Shown piece after piece: positions 21,300 through 32,496 of a DNA stretch of 64,000 nucleotides (positions are counted from its first letter, which is position 1; each line of letters starts with the position of its first letter). Source of the stretch: Adiantum capillus-veneris (taxonomy: Eukaryota > Streptophyta > Polypodiopsida > Polypodiales > Pteridaceae); contig CM043957.1 of the NCBI GenBank assembly GCA_014529385.2, positions 82,989,881 through 83,053,880 on the forward strand, given 5' to 3'. The translations under genes were made by a program, and so were the position numbers. Below the pieces are notes generated by a model. The model did no database searches. It had not been told where the DNA came from and saw only the letters and a list, made by a program, of their open reading frames with translations.

Positions 21300-21784
21300 T
21301 GTACAAGAATTCTTACTCTTCTTTCCACTCCACAGACCTTCCAAATTGCAAGACTACACGCATTGCCTCTTGAGTTGGTCCTCCTCTCAGGCACATAGTG
21401 GAGACATTGATTAGGGATAAATTAGGATTTCCTCTTAGTTTGGAGATAAATGGCCTCTTTATATCCTCTAGATGAAAATGGGGAACTAGTTACAATTCCA
21501 AGCTGAAACTTTCTAAGCCAAGATAGCTGAGAGAATTTACGTATTGCTTGTCTTGAACCACAAATTCAGGAAGCCATAGCCACTATGACTTCTTACACCC
21601 ACCTCTACAACTACATTATGTTGACGAGTGTCGTTTGAAGCATGGAGGGAATTTGATCATGTTGATTGATTAGAGGTGTATGCACAAATAATACATGCAG
21701 CTCAAATGTAGATGATACCTTTGAAAAGTCCAAAGGAGGAGGGTGGTCGCACGTGGCGGCATGACACATGGTTCTCTATGGAAC

Positions 21785-21789
<5 letters not shown>

Positions 21790-21823
<34 letters not shown>
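21790..21823. repeat. (CT)n microsatellite, about 17 units
   Basis: Pure CT dinucleotides. Overlapping open frames rich in Leu-Ser or Arg-Glu are artefacts of the repeat. Confidence 0.9.
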
Positions 21824-21825
<2 letters not shown>

Positions 21826-22253
21826 GCAAGAGAGACAGCGTTGCTGGCTAGCAGACATACGTGTGGCGAGCTGCACCGACACACGTGTGGGTTCAAGATG
21901 TGAATGTTGGGGCAGTGTTATATGTCCACAACTGCCATGCATGAGCAGCACGCAACACCAAGAGACTTATATGTAATGTGTTCATGTTGTGTTTAGAGAG
22001 TCGATTTTTGGGAGGCAGTGAGAAGAAATACTAGGTACGACGTCACCTTGTGCACCTGAGCAATCACTTTTTACAATTTTATTGAAGTGCTAAGTAGTAT
22101 GTACTACACATGTTGGAAAATAGCTCATTAAAGAGAATTAAGCAAGATGCCAACACAAGCCTGGAGTGAAAGTAAAGGTACGAATTTAGGACTGCACTTT
22201 GCATGAGGGTAAAACGTCAAAAGCATCAAAGTTTTTGTTAGAAAGCAAGTGGT

Positions 22254-22804
<551 letters not shown>

Positions 22805-22917
22805 GCAAGGGGCAAGCGTGGCACAAATGGTGAAGGGAGTGGAGCTGGTGGCAGGGGAATCTTCTCACTAATGATTTTTTTAAAAACCTACCAGTATGTT
22901 AGTATATACAAGTAGCT

Positions 22918-22937
22918 AAGAGAGAGAGAGAGAGAGA
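22918..22937. repeat. (AG)n microsatellite
   Basis: A short AG run, downstream of the hairpin. Confidence 0.8.
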
Positions 22938-23023
22938 TAAATGAAGCACCAAATCTGGCTACGGCAGAGGGTAGAAGGAGCGTTCTGTGACATTAATGGC
23001 ATTCGATGTTCTAGTGTTCTACA

Positions 23024-23384
23024 AAAATGTGTCTTAGCTTAATATCGTGCCGTTTTCAACTTCAAAAATGTTGCTTGAGGGCAAGGGGAAAAGGATTGTT
23101 AAAACCCGAAAAGTAAACATAATTTCCTAAAATTTCCTCTTGGCAAATTCAAGAAAAGGAATTTTGTATCTTTGGAAAAATGATTTTCGCGAACACTGCT
23201 TGGCATTGTCTTTACAAAACCTAGGTATGAGAACATTAGAGGTAAATTGACACTATTTGAAGGTTTTTGCACTACATTGCTATATATTTTGAAGTTTTTT
23301 TCACTTTCAAATTTAAAATGTAGAGGTAAACCTCAAAATTTGTAAGTGGGATTACATTCAACAGCTTTTAAATCATGATTGGCC
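23024..23384 (+). repeat. Direct repeat copy 1 (~350 bp)
   Basis: Starts AAAAATGTGTCTTAGC and runs to about AAATCATGATTGG. The second copy begins about 530 bases later. Shared blocks include GAGGGCAAGGGGAAAAGG, TTTCCTCTTGGCAAATTC and AACACTGCTTGGCATTGTC. Copies differ by scattered substitutions and a small deletion near the start. Confidence 0.9.
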
Positions 23385-23555
23385 AATGATAGCCTGTTGA
23401 GATTCTCTTTTTGTAAAATTTTGATTTGCTAGTACAGTAAGAAACGTTAGAGGTGCATTAACATTTTGATGATTGCAATGAGTACGGAGCGATCTTTGCA
23501 ACCTCAAACACATCCTTTTTTTTATAGCTTGGCAATGACAATGTCAGTGTTTGGT

Positions 23556-23905
23556 AAAAATGTGTCTTAGCTTAATATCGTGCCATTTTTTTCTTGAGGG
23601 CAAGGGGAAAAGGAGTGTTAAAACCCGAAGAGTAAACCTAATTTCCTAAAATTTCCTCTTGGCAAATTCAAGGAAAGGAACTTTGTATGTTTGGAAAAAT
23701 GATTTTTCTCGAACACTGCTTGGCATTGTCTTTGCAAAACCTAGGTATGATAACATTAGAGGTAAATTGACTAAATTTGAAGGTTTCTTACTAAATTTCT
23801 ATATTTTTGAAGTTCTTTTCACTTTCAAATTTAAAATGTAGAGGTAAATCGCAACATTTGTAAGTGGGATGACACTAAACGGCTTTTTCTAATCATGATT
23901 GACTT
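23556..23905 (+). repeat. Direct repeat copy 2 (~350 bp)
   Basis: Second copy of the 23024 repeat, in the same orientation, separated by about 170 bases of unrelated sequence. No terminal inverted repeats or coding capacity seen. It could be a segmental duplication or two solo copies of one nonautonomous repeat. Confidence 0.9.
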
Positions 23906-24239
23906 TGAAGGGTCCTACACTAAATTTTGTTGGCATATATAAAAATCCTTCTTACTCAAGAAGGAACTTACGCATCTTGTAGTCATGGACTCATCATGGA
24001 TTGATGTTATGAAGAGATAAGGATCGACCCATCGGCACCCAGAGAAAGTGTGATTGTTTGCCACGTGTTAAAGATGGTTTCTTCCTTGCGCTATCGCATC
24101 TGCACAAGTAGTGATGTAGCCAAGCTCCACCCAAGCTTCTTCAACCAAGTAATGAGGACAAATTTACAGGAGAGGTTCTTAAGTGCACATATGAAGATTG
24201 TCATCGAGGCTTAAATGTGATTGCTTTGAATGCTGCGAC

Positions 24240-26335
24240 TAGAAGTGTCCCGTTTGTGCCAAAGCAAGGAAATCAATGCTTTCTTTTGACTACATTCCCA
24301 TTGGGCCTCAACTAAAGCTATTGACAAAGAGTAGCACTTATTGCCATGAGCTACTATGTTTATGGAGGCATAAAGAGAAATGGCTCAAGGGAGATGCAAT
24401 TAGCAACCATCAGCATCTTATGAGCCATCGATTGTCTCTAATCCTCTTTGGAAGAAATCTTACACTACTTTTCCTACCAGTAGTAGACGTTATAAAGCTC
24501 TTCAAAATGTTGTGGGAGAAGAGTACAACTTTGTCTGCATCGAGTGTAAAGAGGAGATTGTGTGTAAACAGAGCCTACAAAAGGTACATAGAAGCATCAC
24601 ATTGTTGTTTTGTTTTAAAGATCTCATGATTTCAAACCAAAATTATTTTTTGGGTGGCCATGTGAATAGGGTGATCCACAAAATGTAGCATTGCTGCTAC
24701 ATTGGGATGGATTTTACACATTACAGACAACCCAAAAGAGTTGTGGGGTAGTAGAGGTCATGGTGTTGAATCCAGGAATCAGGTCTTCCATTAATATCTT
24801 GCTAGTTTTGTTTATCCCTCAAAGATGCAAGAAAATGATGAAGGTTTCTGGTGAAATTTTTGGGCCATTTTTTGGAACCTTTGCTAGATGAGATGGAAAG
24901 CGTATATCTAAATGGTGTGGAGGTGTTGTATGACTATCCCATAGAGAAGATCTTTGGTGCCAATCAACAAGGTCTTTCAAAGCTATGTACGATATGCGCT
25001 ATGGTCATGATGGTTACAGGAGACCATCCGACACAATGCAAAATAGGCCTCTTCAAGAATGGAGGACAAGAGTTTTGTAGACGTGATAAACCTCAAGTAG
25101 CTTAGTACGACTTGGTATAGGATCAAAAGAGGGGCAATACATCTATAATGAAAATCACCGACAAGCTAGATATCCACCTTCAAAGAGAACCATTGAAGAG
25201 ATGACAAAAGCTCTTGATGAAGCTAAACGGTGTTACACAGACAAGGAAAAGGAAGCATCATGGAAAGAAGCTGGTCCCTCAGGAGAGTCCATACTCTAGA
25301 GATTATATGATCTATATGGATTTTATCTCTCTCTAGATTTAGTCTACGACCCAATGCATATCTTATCATTGAATGTATTCAAGAAATATATATCACATTT
25401 ATTTGAAAGTGTTGAGGCTCCTCTGAAGAAAGAAATCAATGATGTTGTGTGTGTTGCTAAAAAGGTAGCACCTACCTCCATTCGATATGGACATTGGCCT
25501 AACTCCCTAAGCATCTACTTTGCAAGCTTCAAGGCAGAGGAGAACCAAAAGTTCATCCAATGGTGTATACCATATGTTTTGAGAGTTGTTAGTGGTATTC
25601 CTCCTGAAATGCATGTTTTGGGATTTTTGCTTATTGACATTTCACACAGCTTCTACAACCATAGTAGAGATGATGGATGGTGTGTGAAAAACATAGAAGT
25701 TGTAAAGACATTGCTACAATCATGGAGAGTTTGAAATGAAGAAATATTTGGTGCGAACTCATCACCTCTAGAACATGTAGCTGGTATGTATATCTTGATT
25801 AGTTTACAATAAGTTTGATATATTTGTTTAGGAGAATAATCTCTTGATAACTTGTTTATAGGTAATGGTGAGATGCTTGATGATGTCTTGCGCCATGGGT
25901 TGCATGACCGCTTTTGGTGTTACATATTTGAGCGTCTTGTACTCCATCAAAACAAATAACATGGAGGATGAAGCTTCATTTGCAAAGTTCTATTTGAGAA
26001 GGTTCTTCACAAGAGCTTTTCAGGCTATCCGTGGTGATAGTGACAATCTCTTACCTTCTAAAAGGTTTTTGAAGGACCTACATTGTGCATTGATTCTTTC
26101 TCAGAGCAGCTTGCTATTAATAGATGCTCTATCACATGATTTCTCTCCATCACATATGGACGGGCTATTGGTTGTGTCTTCAATTGAAAAGGCTAAATCT
26201 ATGTGGAGTGATCTATTAAAATATGGAAGCAATTCACCGTGCACTAGAATCTTCTTCTCAAGGGAATTGCAATATCAAAGAAGAGATACACTTATAGAGA
26301 TCCTACTAGTGAAGAGAAAGATTATCTAAAGAAGT
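24240..26335 (+). pseudogene. Decayed transposase-like gene resembling CACTA TNP2/DUF4218 proteins
   Basis: Open segments at 24276-24629, 24851-25105, 25354-25734 and 25865-26329 lie in different frames. The second reads LDEMESVYLNGVEVL, then VMMVTGDHPTQCKIG, then GQEFCRRDK, resembling the central TNP2 region (regulatory-length linker, then a Cys motif). The fourth area, in an alternative frame near 25870, reads HDRFWCYIFERL followed by DEASFAKFYLRR, like the 'WcF.fER...ea...e.yl' pattern of DUF4218. No catalytic set can be assembled and no terminal repeats were found. The family call is inference from motif shape, not a search. Confidence 0.45.
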
Positions 26336-26491
26336 TTTGGAACATTCCAGAGGAGTAATGTTTGGAAGTAAAGACATACCAAAAGGCCCTCTTCAAAGGG
26401 GATATATTTAATGTGATGATGCAACGGTGGAAGATAGAGGTCACTGAAAGGCTTGTATAACATCCTTGTTCTCAACACAGTTTGATGGAAA

Positions 26492-26914
26492 GTGTATGCT
26501 TTTCTTTGGCGGTACAAGAAATGCATTGTGGAAAACAGGGACTCAGAACAATTGTTAATGGATCCACTTACTCAAATGAGTGTGCTTGAGAAGGTCCCTT
26601 TGCCTTTCACATGGGATTATGTTCGGCCCATTCGCTCTATACTTCACAATTTTATTCCATTACCAATACCAAGGAGGCAGAGGCTCATTGCTTATGAGGT
26701 GAAGGATTTGAGGCAGCGTGATAGCTTGTTAATGGAAGGAGGTTGTGGAAATGTTCCATTATGGGTGGAGGTCCATGATATAGTTCAAGTGTGCTCGAAT
26801 AGCGAGAATGCAATACATATTCAACATGCTATCATTAGAGAGACCGATTACGAAAGGAAAAGGGCAAAGCTTGCTTTATTGGAGCATGATGCATATCAAC
26901 AAAACACTTATTAA
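26492..26914 (+). pseudogene. Downstream open frame of the transposase-like region, unknown
   Basis: 140 codons, including FTWDYVRPIRSILHNFIPLP and a C-terminal ERKRAKLALLEHDA. I recognise no domain. It follows the TNP2-like segments on the same strand and is likely part of the same decayed element or gene. Confidence 0.3.
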
Positions 26915-27100
26915 GTTTGCAGAGAGGAGCATTAATGGAGAAGTTGGGATACACGTTCCATCCAAATTAAAGATTGGACATTCACAAAACAAAAAAAGGT
27001 TATCAAGCCTTGACAAGTGGCTAGATGGATACCTATTGTTTGGCATTCTCCATAGAGATATAATTGTGGTAGCCCCCTTTTATTCAATCATTGCTAGTAA

Positions 27101-27597
27101 ACTTGTGGAAATATTTTAGAAAGACTATTGCTTCATGGATGACAATTGTTGTATTCATTGTTATGGTGTTCTTTACATATCTTTTGTATAACTTCACTCA
27201 TATGGTATGCAAGCATGGCTCGTACATTTGTGGAAGTAGTTTAGAATAGTAGTATACTTGTAAAAGTAGTTTAGAATGACTATTGCTTTATGGATGACAA
27301 TTGCTATCTTCATTGTTACGATGTTCTTTTCATATCTTTCTTAGAACATGATCATAGAGTATGCTAGAACTTCTAGGAGACTTGTGGAAGTGGTTTAGAA
27401 TGAGACCTACTTTATTGTATTCATTGTTATGGTATTATTTACATATCTTTTGTATAACTTCACTCATAGAGTATGCAAGCATGGCTCGTATACTTGTGGA
27501 AGTAGTAAGAATTCCTATTATTTTATACATGACAATTGTTGTATTCATTGTCACGGTTTTCTTTACATGTCTTTCTAAAACATTACTCATAAAGTAA
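27101..27597 (+). repeat. Imperfect tandem repeat, four units of about 110-155 bp
   Basis: Units start near 27101, 27225, 27380 and 27491, each at ACTTGTGGAA(G/A) or ATTTGTGGAAG. Each contains a TTGTATTCATTGTTATGG-like core and CATATCTTTTGTATAACTTC or a related block. The second unit has an internal partial duplication (ACTTGTAAAAGTAGTTTAG). It directly follows the transposase-like region. Confidence 0.8.
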
Positions 27598-27687
27598 TGG
27601 CAAGTGTGTGTATAATTTTTGAGATAAACTTTGTTACTTAAATGTCTTGCTGGTCATGTGTGTGTTCAATGCTTTGTCTTTCCAGAT

Positions 27688-28570
27688 ATGAATTATCCAC
27701 AGTCCTTTGTGGAGCAACTACTATCTTTTTCTAGTGAAGAGGCCCTCAAATTTTTAGATTCTTGGAGGCCCAGTCATCTTGGAAATAAGAGAGTTGTTTC
27801 TTCTCCATCTAGCATCTCTATAGGTGTTGACACTACTAGCAACAAGAAATATGACCCAACCATATATAAACAAGTGTTTAGGCCTCCACCTCCTAAGCTT
27901 AGAGAACCCAGTAAACTCTATGGTAGGGATTTCCTCTTAGAAGAGGTTAATAACTAACATAGAGTTCTTTATTCAAACTATGGGTTTGTTAGAGGATGGT
28001 TTGCCAAACACAAGCCATTTGGAGACCTTATAAATAATATGGAGAGAAAGAACATTGTGTTAGATGTAATAAGGAAAAATAAAGGTGAGCTTAAGCCTAT
28101 GAGTAGCTGGACAAAATCATCATTAGAAAGAAGAGGACGTTTATACATGGGCCATCAAGTCTCTTACGACAAAATGAAAATGGTGAAAAAAGAAACCAAA
28201 CAAGGAATCATCTTCTAGCACCCCAATGGTATGTGTCATTTTGTAGGATTTTCTCTAAGTAATGAACTTCTATTATGTCAAAGTATAATCGAAATGTTTT
28301 CATGAAATTAGATAGAAAAAGAAAAAGATGATGATAACCAAGAATCTCATGAGAATGATGGAGAAGAAAATGAACTACAGGTAGAAAGTGAGCTAGGAGA
28401 AAATGGTTCACTCACAAAACTTGTGAGTAATCCTCTAAGGTATTGGAAATTTATGTGAAAACTAATGATGAAGAAAGTAATGCTTTTGTTGTTATTGAAT
28501 AGCTAAAGGATGCTTGTGCACAAGAAAACACTTGTATATCTATCAAAGAAGTAGAAGAGCAACCAAAGCT
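27688..28570 (+). pseudogene. Open segments of unknown function after the tandem repeat
   Basis: The segment starting MNYPQSFVEQLLSF (27688-27957) reads SSEEALKFLDSWRPSHLG and ends LYGRDFLLEEVNN. After its stop, the next bases continue in frame as VRGWFAKHKPFGDLINNMERKN to about 28200. A later stretch (28310-28570) is acidic. Product not recognised; position suggests the C-terminal part of the TNP2-like element or an unrelated broken gene with an intron at about 28220-28310. Confidence 0.3.
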
Positions 28571-28734
28571 ACTCATATAAGCAGTTTTATCTTAAAATAA
28601 CAATAATGTATGGCCTACGATGATAAAATTTGTTATTATGTGTTTAGAGAGAGACGGAAGCATATGTTCCTAAGATGCCATGGAAAAATCGTGATTTATA
28701 AAACGATGCTTATGAGGTATGTGTGGTTTACTCC

Positions 28735-28737
<3 letters not shown>

Positions 28738-28785
<48 letters not shown>

Positions 28786-28903
28786 CGCATGCGTGCACAC
28801 ACACACACACATACACAAACACACAAAGATAGAAATTGTAATGATTGAGGTAAATTCAACTGATTTTGTGTGCGTGTGCGTGTGCGTGTGCGTGTGTGTG
28901 AGA
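28738..28903. repeat. Compound microsatellite: (CT)n, (CA)n, (TGTGCG)n
   Basis: CT at 28738-28782, CA at 28795-28811, then a TG/CG hexamer-like run at 28868-28901. The latter two may pair with each other. Confidence 0.9.
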
Positions 28904-28909
28904 TATCCC

Positions 28910-29452
28910 AATTCAATCGCTTAATGCGCAGGCATATAGAAACTATATGCAAAGTGAAGAGTTTGTCCACTGCTTTTAAGAAAAGGACATGAAAGTAAAC
29001 AATGAATTACATCAGTGTGATGACCATATCACAAACCTAGTACAATTCTAATTCACGTATTTTTTTCACTTTAAGTCTTTTTGTTGTGTCAATCAATATT
29101 GCACTCTCTTCTTGAATAATTTGTGAAGAAAAAAATCAATGGAAGGGCACAAATTATATGTGATGCAAGCCAAGAACAAAAAATAAAAAGCACACAAAAG
29201 CGCAAGGTACTATTCAAACATGCTTCACATGGAATATTTATTTAATGAAATACTTACCCTACTTAATTTTAATGTTATAAAAAAACCATGTTTTCCCACT
29301 TCTATGGGCTACTTCTAAGATTAAAGAGCTACTAAAGGAGAAAGATCAAGCTTCAAAGTTTTTGAAGCTTAAAAAGAAAAAGTTATTTTTCTTCACAACA
29401 ATAAGATTCTTTAGGAGCACAAACATTGCCTTACTTATGTTTACAGAAATAA
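28910..29452. other. AT-rich intergenic DNA, nothing recognised
   Basis: No open frame or repeat of note up to the left end of Tat-2. Confidence 0.6.
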
Positions 29453-29457
29453 TACGT

Positions 29458-29524
29458 TGTGAGCGGGATGAAAACACACACAACACCTCTATAATCACCC
29501 GACACACACTCTTGGGATAATACA

Positions 29525-29561
<37 letters not shown>

Positions 29562-29656
29562 TGGGGCACCACTTGGCTTACACAACCCACCTGACCGAGA
29601 CAGGGAACACACCGATGGAGTGAGGGAAGAGAGACTATCTATTTGCCCACTCAACA

Positions 29657-29695
<39 letters not shown>

Positions 29696-30622
29696 CATCT
29701 CAAAGGAGGAATATTTCTGATGCGTAGATACAACTGAGCTTGGAGCGACACCAATGGGGCAAATAGCTCACACCATATGGATGAAATATGCCAGATACAA
29801 TCACAAATTTGAGCAGACGCTTCGCTAACATGAGAAACTTACACAATAAAAAAAACAAGAAAATAGTGAGGAATTTGGCAAAATGGATAGCACCATTGCC
29901 TCAGGAACTGCCAAAAACCCCACTCTACAATATTAAAGTGCTCAAATCCGAGCTCGGATGAGCAGTTTATGGCCAAAATAGGCTCCAAAAACAACAAAAA
30001 CTAGGTAGCGGCTCTTCATCCTCTTCTCTCCATGTTTTTGTGGTTTTTTTCTCAGGTTTTTAGTGTCCACACTACATTTTATCCCTTGGGCACCTTTTGC
30101 CTTTTGATTGACCTCAAACGGACCCCAAACATGCCAAAAAATGGCCACGCAGTCTGTTTTTGTTACGTCCATCCACACACCTGGCACTCAACTTTTTCCA
30201 ATAATGCATCCCACAATCACGTGAAGTGGCCCCCAAATATAGTTCTCATGATGACCTTTCTGCATAATTCATCACAAGAAAACACTCCCGTTGTGTCCTC
30301 ACTTATCCACGTGCAAGTCTTGATCCCATTTGTCCTCCTGACGCCATTGGATGTCATCTGACGCACCTGCTTACCTCATGGTGTGGGCCCGTTGATAGCT
30401 TCCTTGAGAAGTTTTACACTCCACCAACTCCTCATTATTATAGAAAAACACAGTGATAGTGGTGATAATGAAAATCGATATACTATGTACACATTGTCCT
30501 ACTTGTACACATGTGGGCCCCACGTAACCACCTGTCTCTGGACAATGGGTAATTCTTTATTCGATGCACCATGCATGTGTATGTATATATGTGCAATCAC
30601 TTCTTCCAAAAAACTCCTAACA
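29458..30622 (-). repeat. Tat-2 3' LTR
   Basis: On the plus strand it runs TGTGAGCGGG to CTCCTAACA. It contains CA microsatellites at 29529-29559 and 29660-29691. The internal side (plus 30623-30640) shows a purine-rich tract in element orientation (GGGGATGGGAAAATTA) next to the LTR. Confidence 0.88.
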
Positions 30623-31742
30623 TAATTTTCCCATCCCCTAGCATGTTAGATCATAGCAAAAAGAGATATGAGACTCGCCACGTCATAGGTCTCCTCATCC
30701 CTCACAGACATTACTTGTTCTGCAGACAACTCATCTTGCTCCACCATCATTAATCTAACATGATATAATTTAAGACGCAATCCGTTTACCCTTGACTTAT
30801 GTAGAATCCCATCCAGGTTAGCCAGCTAATATGTACCATTCGGAAAACACTCAACTACCTTGAAAGGGCCTTGCCACATAACTTGAAACCTTTTGAAATG
30901 TCTTGTCCAACTAACTGTTGTAGCGCAAAACCAAGTCATGTTTCTTGATGCCCTTACTTTTGACATTTTCTTTGCTAAAGTCTTATCTTGCATCTATCCA
31001 TAATGTTCCAATGTGCTCATCCTATCTAGCTGAACCTCTTGTAATTGTAAGAGCCTCTCTTTGAATGCATCACTGGATTGCCCAAGCAACTTCTCTAACA
31101 TCTTGACCGCAGGCAACTCTACTTCCACAAGCAATAGTGCTTCCTTTCCATATACCAAACAAAATGGAGTAAACCATGTAGTTGTCTTCACCGAAGTACG
31201 GTAAGCCCATAATGCGCTAGGCAATTCCAAATCCCAATTCTTTCCTTGGTGCTGTGTCACTTTCGAAAGAATTTGTACCAACTCACCATTGAATCTTTCA
31301 AATAAGCCATTACATTGTGGATAATAAGGAGTGATATACTGGTGCCTAATCTTCATCTTCGCGCATAAAAAGTCTAATAGTTTAGCTCTAAATCCTAGAC
31401 CCTTATCCGAAAGTAGCTCCAATGGAACCCCAAACTTGCAACATATTTCATCGTCACAAATTTTGCCACATCCTTTGCAGTGATTTGTTTTACTGCTGTA
31501 GCCTCTGCCCATCTAGAGAGATAGTCCACTGCAGTCAAAATACAACTTTTGCCCCCGCTTGTGATAGGTAACGGGCCTATTCCATCAATCCCCCACTTTT
31601 CAAACATATCAAATGCCATAATAGTTTTTCGTAGCTCTGGCTTCAACACTCTCTTCCCAAATGCTTGACACCCATTGCAAGACCTACACCAATGGTGAAC
31701 ATCCTTGTGCAAACTAGGCCATACATACCACTCTTGCAACAT

Positions 31743-31820
31743 CTTTTGCAAGGTGATCTCTAAAGAAAAATGTCCGCCACATGCGCCTTCACGATTCTCT
31801 TCCAAAACTCTATAAAGCTC
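31743..31820 (-). repeat. First 78 bp of a 134-bp tandem duplication split by copia
   Basis: CTTTTGCAAGGTGATCTC starts here and again at 37077. The rest of this copy (56 bp) lies right of copia at 37021-37076; the intact second copy is 37077-37210. The two differ at about four positions. Confidence 0.9.
31816..31820. repeat. Left target-site duplication of the copia element
   Basis: AGCTC, matched exactly by 37016-37020. Confidence 0.92.
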
Positions 31821-32097
31821 TGTAGACATGTAGTAGTGTTAGTGTGTATACGCGCTTCACCAGGGGCACTTTTCTCCCACTGGGTTTTTCCCCCTGGACA
31901 TCTGGTGTGAAAGGACACCTTATCTCTTAGGGTTTCATATAAGCTTTGTAACTCTGAGTTTATATACTCTATTATTCTAATACAGAGAGATAGACTACAG
32001 AGATCTCGTACGCAAGCTCTTTGTCTTCTCCTTCTCCATCTTCTTCCTACTCTGAGTTGCTGTCTTCCTTCTGTTTCCTGTTTCATCATCTTTAACA
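31821..32097 (+). repeat. Copia 5' LTR
   Basis: Starts TGTAGACATG, ends CTTTAACA. It differs from the 3' copy at AACT/AGCT, GATA/GACA, TTTG/TGTG and TTGC/TTGT positions. Confidence 0.95.
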
Positions 32098-32098
32098 A

Positions 32099-32112
32099 TT
32101 GGTATCAGAGCG
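32099..32112 (+). promoter_or_regulatory. Copia primer binding site, initiator tRNA-Met type
   Basis: TTGGTATCAGAGCG, the classic complement of the plant initiator tRNA-Met 3' end, one base after the LTR. Confidence 0.93.
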
Positions 32113-32496
32113 AGGTGATTTCTAGAGCCTCTACTTGCGTTTTCGCGTCCGCGCGCGCAATCGCAGTTTTCAGGCGGTTTTCAGAAAATTTTCTCGTGGG
32201 AGAATCCTCAACGTTCCGGGAGTATTCTGAGTAGGTGACCTGAGGTTTTACCCCCCTTTCAAAGCCGTTCGAGCCCTCAAAATTTTGTTCTGAGCAGCGT
32301 AGCAGAAGTTACTTTTCGGAGGCGTTTAGATCAAGAGGGTGTGCTTTTTGACAGATTTTCTTTAGGTAAACAGTTCTTTTGGGAAGCAGCTTGTCTTAGC
32401 TTTGTGCTGAGATTTTGTGTAGAGTTTTGCTTGGATTGGAGAGGAGATTTGTGAATCTCTTGGAGGTTCTTTTGCTCTCTTGTGTGCATCCACAGT

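Larger units (their letters stand above)
30640..31829 (-). pseudogene. Tat-2 integrase core and C-terminus
   Basis: From 31815 downward the reading is ELYRVLEENREGACGGHFS (finger histidines), HWCRSCNGC (finger cysteines), KWGIDGIGPLP (first Asp), a frame change near 31440, then ELLSDKGLGFRAKL (second Asp), YYPQCNGLFERFNGEL (Glu) and ALWAYRTSVKTT. A C-terminal part like Tat-1 (WQGPFKVVECFPNGTY) follows with stops. The catalytic triad is present but the frame is broken. Confidence 0.85.

Noticed and set aside
27101-27597. Possible CRISPR-like array from regular repeats
   Set aside because: Units are long, imperfect and directly adjacent without unique spacers, in a plant nuclear context.
29346-29700. 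Cys-Val polymer ORFs near CA repeats
   Set aside because: Artefacts of CA/TG microsatellites in the Tat-2 LTRs.
31760-32098. Minus ORFs over both copia LTRs (also 36714-37037)
   Set aside because: The same LTR sequence read backwards; explained by the repeat and not by a gene.
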